DNA of 64,000 nucleotides from Euryodendron excelsum (lineage: Eukaryota > Streptophyta > Magnoliopsida > Ericales > Pentaphylacaceae), in NCBI GenBank assembly GCA_033060915.1, contig CM065389.1, forward strand, positions 12,650,501 through 12,714,500, given 5' to 3'. Below are positions 11,161 to 22,559 of the stretch, one piece after another (positions within the stretch are counted from its first letter, which is position 1; each line of letters opens with the position of its first letter). The notes beneath the pieces are model-generated. The model had not been told where the DNA came from. It worked only from the letters and a program-made list of their open reading frames with translations, and searched no databases. Position numbers and translations under genes: made by a program.

Positions 11161-12562
11161 GTCTATCATGCTAGGGTCTAGGCTTGAGTACTATTCTTGC
11201 TTCATCTTATCTCAAGCCTTTCTTCGTGTGTGTTGTTTTTTTTTTTTTTTTTGGTTAGTGTTTTTTGTGTGTGTGTCTTTGGTGTGACCTGCTTGTGGCT
11301 CATTTTGTCTTTTATTTAAAGCACTTCCCATGAATTACTAGAAGCATGAGCATGGTATAAATTGATTTTGTGTGCATCTTTGATCGTATGTTAGTGATTC
11401 ATGCATCATTAATGATTCTAGCCATGCTTATAATTCATGTTTATCTGGTGCTAGCCTCTTGAGATCTCTTAGAATATAGAGCCCGACCTTTTATGATCAT
11501 TTTGTGGACCTCATCATGATTGTCTTCTTCTGGTCAGGAATGCCTTGTTTGACCTTGGTCACATGTATACCCTTTCATAAACAAAAATTAAAAAAATAAT
11601 TGAGTTGGGTGGAAAGGGCTACCTGTGAGTGTCTGAGAAGCTACCCTTGTTATGTGACAAGAGAAGATGGCTACCTGCCCACATGTGTGAAAGCCACTAT
11701 CCTTGTGTTGTTTTTTGTACTTTAATGTTGGAGAGATAAGGCTGGAACTTCAAAGATTGATCAGAAGATATTGTGCTTTAAGAAAAAGAGTATTCTTGTT
11801 AATCACTGTGATTGGGATGACAGGTTTGACTTCTAGTACATTATTGTCAAAGAGGAAGCTTCCATGATGAACACTGCCATGATTTTGTTCTAGGGTCCAT
11901 ATTCACATTGATCTTTTTGACGGACCCGCATCTCATTTTCATAATTGATAGTATGGTTTCTATCATTCGTGTGTGTTTTGGATTGCCTTCATGCCATCCT
12001 TGATCTATCTTGATGTTAATTTTTACATGCTTATATCTTCTTTACCTTCATTGGTTGTATTTTGGATATGTTGATTCTTGGGGCCTTGGTCAGGTGGGTA
12101 CTCCTTTTGTTTAGGGGTGTTTTTTTGTAGTCCAATGAGGTCGTGGGTTCTCGTGGGATCTCGAGCCCACAAAGTCGACTTATCAGGGCTATTTTTAAAC
12201 CCCAACGCTTGTTGTGTTTTTTGTTTTTTTCCTTGTGTGTCACTTTCTTCTCCTTTCACTCCTACGGCGTCTGGTGATCTTGGGTGGCTATTCCACCTCA
12301 ATCCAATGAGCTTTTTCCCTCCATCCATGGTCATGTCTTCTAGGTTGAATCTAAGATATTTCTCCCCTCTCATTCTCGTTCCTTCTTCCAGCGGTTTTTT
12401 GGGTGTTTTCCCTTCATAGGGTTTCGGTTTTTGGGGGTTTCCCCTCTTGGTTGTTAATTGGGTCGATTGCCTCTTGGTTTCACGTCTGTGGGGTGTGAAT
12501 CACTACTGGATTGGTGCGTTGTGTTTGGGTGTTGTTTTTCTATATGTTGATTCGTAGGCTTC
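11161..12562 (+). other. spacer between pol and the third ORF of the SIRE-type element
   Basis: T/G-rich leader-like sequence with a long T run at about 11238-11252 and no convincing protein. Open frames at 12023-12419 on both strands overlap and show no family motif. It probably serves as the untranslated leader of the downstream ORF. Confidence 0.5.
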
Positions 12563-13579
12563 ATGATTCATACACCTAGGAAAAGGAAGGGGTCACAAAC
12601 CCCTCCTTCTCGCTGTACCTCGGGTTCCCCAAACAAATGGCCTTCCCCTAGTTCCCCAAGCAAATGGCCTATCTCTAGTTCCCTTGGCAAGCATCTTTGC
12701 TCTGGCACCCCTAGTGCCATGTCTTCTCATCAAGGGCGAGTGTCTTTGTCTTATGTAGTGTCTTAGTTTAGACCAACTTATGAGGCTGAGTCTCAGTTTA
12801 ATCGGTCTTTTTACTCTCGGCCTATTTTTGTCCCTCGGGGTATTATCCTCGATCAGTTTTCTGAGATATGTATCCATACCTACTTTTCTAAGTGGGGTTG
12901 GAAGTGTCTTGTTATGTGTAACGGGTTGATCAGTCAAGAGCTTGTTAGAGAATTCTATGTTAACATTCATGCTCCCGACAAGAAGGCTGGGACTTTGCAG
13001 TCATATGTGCGTGGGTGTCTCTAAATTTTTCTATATCAATATTTGCACCTTTCACCACATATCTCGTCCCATTATTACTGAATTTTCATATTCTCCTACT
13101 CGGACTAGGCCTACATTGAACTCTATGGCCCAGCTTCTCCTATCTTCTAGAGGTAACTGGCCTCTTGGTCCTTCAAGTCTCCTCAAGCAAAAAGAGCTGA
13201 AGGATGTTTTTTGGGTGCTCATCCATATGGTGTGTGACCTTTTTCTCTACACTTCACATTTGAGCGAGATTGATCAGTCTCGTACCTGGCTTATGCATAC
13301 TATTGCCATAGGCCTGGCTGTGGATATAGGTCGACTCATGTTTAATCTCATCCTCGAGGCATCTGCGGATAATTCTTCTCGTGCTTATCTTTCTTTCGAG
13401 ATTTTGATCGCCGAGTTTCTCTCGCATCATAATATTGTGGCCGAGCCCCATGAGACTCGTATCCCGGTTAGGAAACCCATCTCTCGTCACACCCTTAAGA
13501 TGAGTAATGCCCATCTCATAGTTGTTCCTTCACCTCCTTAGTTCCATCAGCCAGTGGTGGAACTTTTTTATGATGAGGG
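12563..13579 (+). pseudogene. third (env-position) ORF of the SIRE-type element, 5' part
   Basis: Begins MIHTPRKRKGSQTPPSR, then Ser/Pro-rich sequence. After one stop comes 'LVREFYVNIHAPDKKAG' and 'SYVRGC', and in a shifted frame 12942-13541 'RPIITEFSYSPTRTRPTLNS', 'HMVCDLFLYTSHLSE' and 'WLMHTIAIGLAVDIGRLMF'. This resembles the 'putative plant transposon protein' domain (PF20167 type) found in extra ORFs of plant retroelements. The function is unknown. The ORF is cut by a solo LTR at 13580 and continues at 17179. Stops and at least one frameshift make it dead. The domain name is from memory of the family, not a search. Confidence 0.65.
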
Positions 13580-14229
13580 TGTCACGCCCCATTTTTGGAC
13601 CCCGGGCCCTCCTCCCTCTTTGTTGGCCCAGGGGTGGGAATTAGGTACAATGCTTTTTCATTAGAACTTGTCCTCCTAGAAGGACGAAGGCGACGGGATT
13701 TGAATTTTTGAAATGGAATTGATTAGGGCTTTTTGAAAAGGTTTTCGGAGTTGCCACCTAACATATTTAAAGATGTGCTAAGTCATCTACACCAAGTAAA
13801 ACCCGAGGGTTAAACTTAGGTTTTGGAAAAAAGTTTCGTTTTTGAAAAATGTCCTCATGAGAAGGTTATAAAAGGTAGGGTTTCTTGACAACACTGAAAA
13901 CGTTGGAAAGCCTTTTTGAAAATTTGACTCTAGTTTTGGTCTTTGAAATAGAAATTCTTAAGTCCGGGAGTTAGTTTTGTGTAGGGAAGATGTCCTAAGA
14001 CTATCACCCTACCCCACCCTTGCAGTACCTATATGTCTAATCACCTTTTACTCACCTAACTATGACTCACTGGTTACCTATGTTTAATGCTATCCACTTA
14101 GAAAACTTTTGAAAACAGAATTTTAAGAAGAATTTGAAAGAAGTGGTTGAGAATTTGAGAAGGGTTGTGACCGCACCCCATGAAGGGTTGCATATGTACC
14201 TCCTTAAAGAGGATCAGGTCAATCGTAGT

Positions 14230-15010
14230 TCAGAAAAAAGTCCAAAAGAGTTAGAATTTTGAAATGGGTTCCTATTTTTAGAAAGTTTTCATTTTTAGAA
14301 AGTTTCCTTTTTAGGAAAGTTTGAGTTTGAAAACGTTTCCTATTCAAGAAAGGATTGGACTTAAAAAAATGTTTCCTTTTTAGAAAGATTTGATTTTTGA
14401 AATATTTTCTTTTTAGGAAGATTGGATTCGAAAATATTTCTTTTTTAGGAAGATTTGATTTGATTTTTGAAAGGTTTCATTTTCAGGAAGATTGGATTTA
14501 AAAATGTTTTCTTTTAAGGAAGATTTAATTTGATTTTGAAATGTTTCCTTTTCAGGAAGATTGAGATTTGAAAAGATTTGATTTAATTTAAAAAAATTGA
14601 GTTTTGGAAATGTTTCTTTTTCAAGAAGATTGAGATTTGAGAAGATTTAATTTGATTTGAAAAGATGGGGTTTTAGAAATGGCAAGTTTGGATTGTTTCC
14701 AAAATGGAACGAGTTAAATTAGTTTAAAATTTGAAAAGTTTGAAAAAGGAGTGATTTGAGGGATTTGAAATGGAAGATTTTGATTTGATTAATTTGAAAA
14801 GGAAAGTTTGTAAAAGGGAAGTTTTGATTGATTTGGAAATTGAAGATTTTGAGGGTTTGAAAAGGTATGATTTTGGTTTAAAAATGGAAGGTTTCCAAGT
14901 CGGCAAAAATGAGATTTTCCTAGGATTGGACTTCTAGGGTTTAACAGATATGAGTTTTGAAAATGGTTCGAAAATCGAGTATTTTGAAAACATGTTTTAA
15001 GGCTCAAAAT
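14230..15010 (-). repeat. strand-asymmetric low-complexity tract in solo LTR 1
   Basis: On the plus strand nearly all bases are A, G or T in variations of 'ggaagattgatttgaaaa', with C almost absent; on the transcribed strand it is the mirror, CTTTCC/AAATC-rich. The tract matches in style 54170-56330 of the other family L copy, so it is a family feature, not local decay. Small open frames in it (14724-15046) are composition artefacts. Confidence 0.7.
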
Positions 15011-15833
15011 CCTAACTTGGATTTTAGACATCGAAATGAATATCACACTTTGCCTAAAGTCATTCTAGCCATTGAAAGGCTAGAATCGCTTTAGACTTGT
15101 GGCTTTGAAAAACAATAAAGGCTAATCATGAAACGACTAGGATTATTCCGAGATCGTGTTTTTGAAAAGAAGCAAATATAAGCTAACGAGAGCCATTTAA
15201 AATGTCACACTTTTCTAGAAAAACCCTAACCATAAAGGGTTAGGATCTACCTGGAATTGTGATTTTAAGAAAACTATTTTAGAAAATGGTTTTAAAGGGA
15301 AGAGGAATGACATGAATGCAAATGCAATTTGACAATAGTAACGGCATGAAACATACAAGGTTTAGGTATCACCACATTGCAAGAGAGCCCTAAGGCCATG
15401 CCGCGAAGCAAGTGAGGGCCAAGAATAGAGTCCCGATCGGTAATCTCCTCTTGTTCACTCTCGACATGGACTTAACGTCCTCTTGTTTTCAAGCATGCAA
15501 AAAAGGGGGGTTTAGAGATAGGGATTAAAAAATAGAGGAACCCAAGTGGGTTCGGAGGGAGAAGAGAAAGTGGGGGAGTACCGAAAAGTAAAATGGGGAT
15601 TACCTTGTCTCGTTGTTTCTTTCTTTTGTGGAGGCTCGGGCCTTTGACTTGGGAAAGCTTTGGGAACTTTTAGGCAGCGAGGCAGACCTTCGGTAGAGCT
15701 TGAAAGCTAGGACTTCGGGAGTTTGGACTCGGACTCGGTCTCGGCCAGTGGGACTTTGAGAGAGAGATGTCTAAAATAGAGTGGGAGAGTTTCTGGAGAA
15801 TTTTTTCGACCCAAAACAGTGTAGGGGGGTCTG

Positions 15834-15841
15834 TATTTATA
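15834..15841 (-). promoter_or_regulatory. TATA box of solo LTR 1
   Basis: TATAAATA on the minus strand, followed by CAGA, as in the other family L copy (53560-53567). It sets the direction of transcription right to left. Confidence 0.65.
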
Positions 15842-15856
15842 GTGCAATTTCAAGGG

Positions 15857-15980
15857 GGTTGTGCACCACTCTTAGTGGCTCACAGGGCATTAATGAGTGA
15901 TTTAGAAAATGCTGGATACGGGGCTGGTCGATTCGTAACTAATTCTAAGGGGTTATGTGCCACTATTAGTGGTGCACGGC
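15857..15980 (-). promoter_or_regulatory. paired inverted-repeat motifs upstream of the TATA box
   Basis: Two palindromic motifs lie 25-140 bp upstream of the TATA box: CCACT-ctt-AGTGG (15866-15878), and GTGCCACT-at-TAGTGGTGCAC (15957-15977). The other family L copy has the same pattern in the same place. The role is unknown; conservation in an otherwise diverged region suggests a regulatory or RNA-structure role. Confidence 0.55.
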
Positions 15981-16379
15981 TAAAGAATGGTCATGTTGCA
16001 CTCGAAGTGATGTAGGGAGGTTCTGGTTCGAAAAGGGAAAGTGCCAGATGGTAGGGGCCCAACTAGAAATAGAAGGGAATACTGTGGAAAGTGTCCCAGA
16101 GGTTGCCTGTATGGTTGAAGAGAGTGACTGGATCGCAATCATCTCATCCCGAGAGTTTTAGGGTTGACCAAGATTGACCGAAGTTGATCGGGTTGACCGA
16201 AGTTGATCGGGTTGACCAAAGTTGACTAGGGTGTTGCTAGTTTAATACCCAAAGCCGGTGTGGTTTCTTAGGACATTTGGATGCCTATGGGCAAAATGGT
16301 CATTTTGACCGGGGAACCTTCGGGAAAGGACCGGGGTTGACTGGATGACACTAGACATGCCAGACTGTCTAAGGACACC

Positions 16380-16920
16380 TCTAGAAGGTGGTCTTACCAT
16401 TCCGTGGACTTTGTACTTTCTCAAGGAACGTGCTGAGCCTGTTGGGGGCAAAATGGTCATTTTTCACTAGGACGGGCTAGCAGGCGTCAATGTTGACCGG
16501 TCTGGATCTGATTTGGACTTTTGTCCGAGGAATTGGTACTTTCTCGGTAGACAGGCTTGAAAGGGTCTTACCACCTTAAGGGATAAACTTTCTCGAAGGT
16601 CGTGTTGGACTAGGATGGTCTTCCATTCTTGAGGGATTTGTACTTTCTCAAAGAACGTGCCGGGTTTGGACCGTCTTCCGTTCTTAAGGGGTTTGTGATT
16701 TCTCAAAGAATTTTCCGAATTAGCAAACATTCTACATTGGCGGGCTAGCAAGCTCCAGAAGTGAATCACTCCTCCATCTCGGGAATTTAGGTACTTTCCG
16801 GGAATGAGTGTGAAAGGGGCTTTACTGAATCGAGGAATAAACATTTTTCAGTAATCGTGTCGTGCTAGATTGGATGGTCTTACCGTCAATGAGGGATCAA
16901 CTTTCTCGAATGACAGGACA
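16380..16920 (-). repeat. degenerate tandem repeats in the upstream part of solo LTR 1
   Basis: Six or so diverged copies of a phrase 'ggtcttacc...gagggat(c/a)aactttctcgaa' at about 16391, 16561, 16619, 16672, 16817 and 16878. They correspond to the much cleaner 81 bp array at 51715-52490 in the other copy. Confidence 0.55.
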
Positions 16921-17178
16921 ATTATATTTGACTTTGGATTTGAATGGACTTATCGCCCTATGGGGCCCTATGGAAGGTGTGCTGGTCTGGATTGGACTGA
17001 CTAATGCAACAGGGGCATTTTGATCATTTTACCTTAGTGGGCCCAGTGGGCCTGCGAGGCGGTTGACAAATTGGATTGGATCTAGGAAGTCGGTTTGGGC
17101 TTAAGTATGCTTGTGTTGGTTTGGAGGTGCTTCTGGTCAGGCCAAAGATCGCCAAGTGGCCAAAATGGGGTGATGACA

Positions 17179-17500
17179 GAGGGTCCTCATGTTGATCCTG
17201 CTACTCCATCTTTCTCCACTGCTCATGTGTCTGCTCCTCCTCATGCTGGGACTTTTGTTCCTGCTCCTGGTTCTTCGTCATCTACTGCTGTTACCATTGT
17301 TGCTCTCTCCACCCAGCTGACATCAATTCACACTGACCTGGTGGAGCGCATTGGCCTGGTTCATGAGCGCATCAATCTCATCGTGGAGCGTTAAGAGCGT
17401 GACATTGTCTGTGTTCGGGATACATTATCTAATTTCTCTCAGTGGCACACCGAATTTATCAATGACGTGAATGACTTCATTTGGAGTGTTCGTTGTCGAT
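17179..17500 (+). pseudogene. third ORF of the SIRE-type element, 3' part
   Basis: Continuation of the ORF broken at 13579: a Pro/Ser/Ala-rich stretch ('PHVDPATPSFS', 'PGSSSSTAVT'), then a helical segment 'LTSIHTDLVERIGLVHERI' likely to form a coiled coil, a stop near 17393, and further coding-like sequence to about 17500. A coiled-coil end fits extra ORFs of SIRE-type elements. Confidence 0.55.
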
Positions 17501-17928
17501 AGCTTTGTTTCGTGGATGGTTTCTCTTGTAGATATTTCTTGTTTCTTTTTGTTCTCTTATGGATGTTTTTAGTCTTGAGTGTGGTTGGTTGCCTCGTTTT
17601 GCTTGTTGAGGCCTTAGTTTTTTTTTGGCCCTTGGGCAATTTTCAGCTATATATAATGGATTTTGCTTTGCATCTTTTATATCATTGGCATGGTTGGTTC
17701 CTTGTGCTTCCTTTGACTCTATTATACTATTTTATGCTACTGTTTCTCTCATTATATTCTCTTATATCTCGCTTACACTTGATTCGGTTGGTTGGTTGCT
17801 TACAGTATGTGCAGGGATGATTCCATGTGTTTGGGTTTGGGGTTTCATTGCATTTTTCATTTATTTCGATGTAATGGTTGTGTCTTGTAGCATAGGGTTT
17901 TGGTAATAAAATTGCCAAAGCAGGAAAT
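17501..17928 (+). other. 3' untranslated part and polypurine tract region of the SIRE-type element
   Basis: T-rich sequence with no coding signal, ending in 'attgccaaagcaggaaat' directly before the 3' LTR. This looks like a mutated version of the 'ttgccaaagggggagat' polypurine tract common in copia elements. Confidence 0.6.
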
Positions 17929-18859
17929 TGTAAGATTATTTAAATAGCTAAATTTCGTGATAATTCATGTTTGATGTAATTTGGGAATTTGAGTTATCAA
18001 TCACAAGCATTTGGAAGGGATTTCAAGTTTATTCATGCAAGTTCGTGCTAAAGGAGTCTTGTGTGATACATATTGGCTGTTGAAAGAGACTTTGAGGGAT
18101 GTCAATAGATTTCGAGGACAAAAACAGTGTGATGGTTGCATAACAAGACCTCGTAGGATCCTTGCAGGATGCATATTTAAGCATGCATATTTGACAAGAC
18201 CTTGTGGGATCCTTGCAGGATGTTGAGGGCAAAAACAGTGAGCACGTCAAAATCTGGGATTAAGCTCACGGGATCTAAAAAGATCGAGTTGTGCGAGATC
18301 TAAATTCTTGAGAATCGGGCCGCTAGGGTTTTTACCCCTATTTAAAGCCCAGCACACATCCCCAAACCTAATCTGAGTTACCACTATCAAAAACACTGTA
18401 AGAGAAGTATTTCCTACCTTTTAAGAAGCTCAGAAACAGATCTTAGCAACAATCTTCTTTAACCCAATTGAAGAAATCAAGAGTCTTGAAGGAGTTTAAG
18501 GCATGAAATCTGTTCTAAGAGGATCTGAACGGTGGTCAACCATGGAGATGGTGAATCGTGGATACAAGTAAGGTCAAGACAATCATTAGATTAAGGAGTT
18601 GATAGGTTTTAATTGTAAAGAGTCTTGTAACCATCTAAACTTCAAGTGATAGTGCATGATCTTTGTCTGGCAAAAAAGACACGTGGTTTTCCTCTCATTT
18701 AAGGGTTTCCATGGCAAAAGATTAATGTATTCCTGATTGAATGATTTGTTCTCTTTTGTGCCGTGGTATGTACAATATTGCTCATTGCCATAACATTCTG
18801 AACCAATCTTGTAGGGTTTAGTCTCTTAGATAAAACATAGACAAATGCTAGGTTTTTCA
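17929..18859 (+). repeat. 3' LTR of the SIRE-type element
   Basis: 931 bp copy of 5110-6035, beginning TGTAAGATTAT and ending GGTTTTTCA. It is followed by ttttc (18860-18864), the right target duplication. It contains a local duplication around 18130-18225 ('agacctcg(t)aggatccttgcaggatg' type phrases) not seen at the same place in the 5' copy. Confidence 0.88.
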
Positions 18860-19713
18860 TTTTCATTGAAATATTTTCTTATTATTGGTAATGCAAAAAA
18901 AAAAAAAAAAATCCAGGACAGTTGCATTAAGTGCATTAAGTGGGGTTGGGGGAGTGTACCGCAGTGTCTTTCTTCCACGAATTACATCAAATCCTTGTCT
19001 TTTGAAATACTGTCAAACTTTGTTACATGGGCTCGGGCGTGGTTCTTCCTACACCCTTAATCTTAGGATATAGGGATATGTATCCAAAGTTAGGTACGAG
19101 TATGTGGACATGTATTAAACATGTAAGTACATTGTATATTGTATAATATTTTGACATAAGGTATTATTGAGAAATGTACTTGAAATTAAATGAGATTTAA
19201 GGAAAAAAAGGGATTTCTATCTCCTACCTATGTGAGAGGCTAGAAAATATTTCCTTACCATCAAATGTGAGCTTCTTCTTCTTCTTCTTCAAGCATTGTT
19301 AAAATTAGAAGATCCAAGTATCTAGGTTGTCTAGATGATGTCAGACACATCCGATACCCTTGTACACTGGGGAATTTGAAGAGTCTATGTTAAACGCTAC
19401 TAAATGGTGTGGTGTCTTCCTTTCAAAGTAATTGATCAATGGCTAGAAAACTTATACTAATTGGGTGAAGGTTAGAAGAGGATTTCATCTCATTCTGACC
19501 ATTATTATCCTTTTGGGCTGGCCTTTTTGTTTCAATGTATGCTAGCCTTGCAGAGGTGCTGACTACGTTTCATCATGTTGGATAACACAAAATCTTGCCT
19601 GATTCACCTGCATTGACAAAAATATCAACATTCTGTCAGTTTCTGTTCATTTCTCCTAGTGTAATACTCCTTATTTCAATTTCCTAATTTAAGGCCTATA
19701 TGGACTGTTGCAG
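18860..19713 (+). other. intron of the Alba-like gene, right part
   Basis: AT-rich sequence from the SIRE 3' end to the acceptor TGTTGCAG at 19706-19713. It holds an A run at 18895-18909 and a (CTT)n microsatellite near 19272-19290. Without the SIRE element the intron would be about 1.2 kb. Confidence 0.55.
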
Positions 19714-19766
19714 GACGTGGCCATGGGCGTGGATGTGGCTGGGGCCATGGACGTGGGTTTATTTAG
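19714..19766 (+). CDS. last exon of the Gly/Arg-rich, probably Alba-family gene
   Basis: After the acceptor TGTTGCAG the exon completes a split Gly codon (G from 4764 plus GA) and encodes RGHGRGCGWGHGRGFI then TAG at 19764. The Arg-Gly periodicity continues that of the exon at 4629-4764 without a break, which is the main evidence that the two belong together across 15 kb. The tail would be a basic RGG-type RNA-binding region. A short frame alone would not be convincing; splice phase and composition are. The gene may be dead if the copia LTR at 4628 interrupts it. Confidence 0.65.
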
Positions 19767-20880
19767 GATTTCAGGTCAGATGGTCCAATCCAGGCAGCTG
19801 CCTGAGCGGGGCTGTGAGGTATAGAATTTGACTCAGATCGATAGTTCTGGATGCCTACTCTGCTAATTTTGTTTTGTTCTGAAGAAAAAGGGGAACAAAA
19901 AAGAGAAAAAGTAGAGTATTTCAGTGATAATATTTAAGGGATATAGGTTATAGTGAGCAGCTGCTGCTGTTATGTCGCGGCCGTGTTTTTGTAGTTTGAA
20001 GGTAGGATTATTTTTATTAAATGCTGACGAGCGAAGTTGTACACTTTCCTGACTTTTCAGGAAAAATAATAGAGCAGTACAATCTTTCATTCTTAATTCC
20101 AATGTCGCAGTTTCTCTTTGTGGAATCAAAAGTCCCGTGAAATTATTCTTGGAAAGGGTTTTTTTTTTTGGAATTTGTAATACTTTATTTTTAGCCTTGA
20201 GCCTTTTGTCTCTTGCTCTCTGTGGTTCCACGAAAATGGTTACTTCGAACGTTTTGGTGTACTGTAGAGATAGGCGTAACAGTAGTAACTACCTTGTCCC
20301 CGTTAACTTTATTCCAAAATGTTTCCATTACTCTTAAATTGAATGAGAGGACATCAAGAATTTTGAAGAAATAGGCTGAAAAAAGCGGCCGTGGACAGGA
20401 GGGTCATTGTTTGCGCGCAGCTGAAGAATTTGTTTTTGCTTGGGGATATGTAGTCAGCTGCTGGACTGATTATTGTTTCTCCATAATAGAGAGTTAATTA
20501 CAGAGCATAGTTTTGAGTGCAGTGAAGGAACTCTTCCAATGGCACGCCAAAAAAAAAAAAAAATGCCTCTTCTTTTATTCTCGTCTTCTTTTTCTGTGGA
20601 AAGAAATCCTAAATTGTTTCATGTCTCTCTGAAGCTTTTCCTTTGGATGAGGATTGTATTACTGTTTTATGAACAACTATGATAGCCTGCCTTTGTTGGG
20701 CACCAGTGCAAGTTACTTCATCAAACTCTTGAAAGGCTAAGATTACTTGTACCAAGAATCTCGAGTGGTAACGTCCACAAGTCAAGAATCACAGGATTAA
20801 AGTAGCCTTCCCGGATGAAGTTAGATTGGAATAACCTTGGAATAATCAAATTTCCAAGAGGATCATGAACTATCTTCATT
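19767..20880 (+). other. 3' flank of the Alba-like gene, no further gene seen
   Basis: Probably the 3' UTR for the first few hundred bases, then intergenic sequence. It includes a T run near 20160 and an A run near 20550. Open frames at 19863-20231 and 20473-20682 have no recognisable family motif. Confidence 0.4.
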
Positions 20881-20899
20881 GATTTAGTTGATGATCTTG

Positions 20900-21420
20900 C
20901 CCAGGGAAAACAAGGTTACCACAGGACCTCGAAGTCAAGTCTCTCTGTGGCATTTAGCTATGATTTTCTTGCCCTCTATGCATGGTAGGTTAACGTTGAT
21001 ATTTGATTGAAAGGGTTCCAAGGCCCCACAACTTTGTCCATTGTTAACCCATCATCAATCTAGCATCACTTGTTGGATATTCCAGTTATTCCTGTCTATC
21101 GCGTGGTAAGAGTCCCATCTCAGTTGGCTGCAACCTCTTTTTTAAAGCAAGTATCGGTTTATCTTGGAATGGACTTTGGGATTTTAAATTGGTCCATTCT
21201 GCATTCAGGAAAAAAGAGATGGGAAATTTTTAGCAAACCCATAAGAGATTATGAATTGGTCCCATTCAGGAATCCTTACAAATCAAAAGGAAATCTTGAG
21301 GTAAAGCTTATACAAGGGGTCTCTTCTTAGCAGCCATTTTCAATGTGATGTTGGCATATATCAATGCTAGTATACAGGACGTCTCAGTTAAACCAAACGA
21401 GAAGAAGGATGGCAACAGGA
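20900..21420 (+). repeat. dispersed repeat R1, copy A
   Basis: Contains the R1 blocks in order: 'ggcatttagctatgatttt', 'ccccacaactttgtccatt', 'ttggctgcaacctc', 'attaggcaaaccc'-like sequence and 'agcagccattttcaatg'. It is closely similar to copy B immediately downstream. No coding function is recognised; R1 may derive from a duplicated non-coding or flanking segment. Confidence 0.7.
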
Positions 21421-21430
21421 CATCCACACT

Positions 21431-21546
21431 CAAGTCTCTCCGTGGCATTTAGCTATGATTTTCTTGCCCTCTATGCATGGCAGGTTAACAAGTCTCTCCG
21501 TGGCATTTAGCTATGATTTTCTTGCCCTCTATGCATGGCAGGTTAA
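21431..21546 (+). repeat. 58 bp tandem duplication at the start of R1 copy B
   Basis: Two consecutive, nearly identical 58 bp units start at 21431 and 21489 ('caagtctctccgtggcattt...'). They look like a recent slippage or unequal-exchange event. Confidence 0.85.
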
Positions 21547-21960
21547 CGTTGAGAAGTGATTGAAAGGGTCCCAAGGCCCCACAACTTTGTCCATTGTTAA
21601 CCCATCATCGATCTAGAATCACTTGTTGGATATTCCAGTTCTTCTTGACTGTCGCGTAGTAAGAGTCCCATCTCACTTGGTTGCAACCTCTCTTTTAAAG
21701 CAATTATCGCTTTGTTTTGGAATGGACTTTGGGATTTTAAATTGATCCATTCTGCATTCAGGAAAACAGAGATGGGAAATTTTCGGCAAACCCATAAGAG
21801 ATTATGAATTGGTCCGGTTCAGGAATCCTTACAAATCAAAAGGAAAGCTCGTGGTAAAGCTCTTATGCAAGGGGTCTGTTCTTAGCAGCAGCCATTTTCA
21901 ATGATGTTAGCATCTATCAATGTTAGTATAGGACTCTCAGTCAACAAGACACCCACAGTC
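21489..21960 (+). repeat. dispersed repeat R1, copy B
   Basis: Same block order as copy A with high visible identity ('gtcccatctcacttggttgc', 'ggaatggactttgggatttt', 'cagcagccattttcaatgat'). A and B form a tandem pair of about 0.5 kb units. Confidence 0.7.
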
Positions 21961-22555
21961 AAGTTGGCTTGTTTTGTACAACAGAAACACATTTTTGTTT
22001 TGAGGTACCAACCAAATTGCAAAAGGCCTATGTTTTACTGTGTAGTGAATCATATGACTAGGAACCCCGAGTTGGGATATTCTATAAATCTATATTAACA
22101 TTTGCATGACAAAGCAAAAGGATATATCTCATCTCATGTGTGGTATAATTTGATATCTAAATGCAATGGTGGAACTAGAATTTTATTTTGAGAGTGCCAA
22201 TGTTAAAACACAAATTTTCACCTATTAATATAGTTATTATATTTTAAATTTTATGTGCACATCATTCTGAGTTTGCATTCTTCTTCGTGTCCGTCCGCAT
22301 CGCGAAGCTGGTCGATGCCAGCTGTAATGGTTTAACCAAGATCTCACATACATTTATTAATATAGTTCCCACAGCATTGTGTTTCGGGGATTAAAAAAAA
22401 GATTAAGAAATTAAATTATATATATATATTGTATATGTATTAATTTTGACTGAGCACCTTATTTTGTTAATATGAATTGATATGAGCTTAAAGCATTTGC
22501 ATGAAATTTTATATTCTATTGTGATTTATGATGGGATGTTAAGACTCTGGGGCAG
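21961..22555 (+). other. intergenic, AT-rich
   Basis: No gene. It has a (TA)n stretch near 22417-22430 and a GC-richer patch at 22275-22330 of unknown origin ('gtccgtccgcatcgcgaag'). Confidence 0.4.
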
Positions 22556-22559
22556 TCAA

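Larger units (their letters stand above)
13580..17178 (-). mobile_element. solo LTR of a long-LTR gypsy-like family (family L), 3.6 kb
   Basis: The insertion splits the SIRE third ORF and is bordered by exact 5 bp duplications GAGGG (13575-13579 and 17179-17183). Its ends are TGTCACGCCCC (left) and GATGACA (right). Removing it restores the reading register of the ORF. In its own direction (minus) it has a TATA box, degenerate tandem repeats upstream and a long pyrimidine-rich 3' part. It is homologous, in opposite orientation, to 51526-56850: for example the shared 'CATTAGAACT', 'CCTCCTAGAAG' and 'GCCACCTAA' phrases near the end. No internal coding region remains, so I read it as a solo LTR. 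Assignment to the Tat/Ogre-like gypsy group is inference from length and end sequences. Confidence 0.85.
5110..18859 (+). mobile_element. SIRE-type Ty1/copia retrotransposon, complete but dead
   Basis: A 13.75 kb element with two LTRs (5110-6035 and 17929-18859), a primer site, gag, pol in copia order and a third ORF before the 3' LTR. The long length, the gag with two zinc knuckles and a coiled coil, and the extra 3' ORF fit the SIRE/Maximus lineage. Target duplications gtttc/ttttc differ by one base. Its length is inflated by a 3.6 kb solo LTR at 13580-17178. Many stops, frameshifts and lost catalytic residues show it is old. It lies in the sense direction within the last intron of the Alba-like gene. 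Confidence 0.92.

Noticed and set aside
12023..12419. Overlapping frames of 113-116 codons on both strands
   Set aside because: Located in the leader before the third ORF of the SIRE-type element; composition looks untranslated and neither frame has a domain.
14724..15046. Ser/Lys/Phe-rich minus-strand frames
   Set aside because: Arise from the strand-biased low-complexity tract of the solo LTR.
13580..17178. Reading this segment as a DNA transposon with terminal inverted repeats (TGTCACGCCCC / TGTCATCACCCC)
   Set aside because: 5 bp target duplication, TG...CA-type ends, internal TATA box and a 5.3 kb homologue with the same layout fit an LTR better; no transposase.
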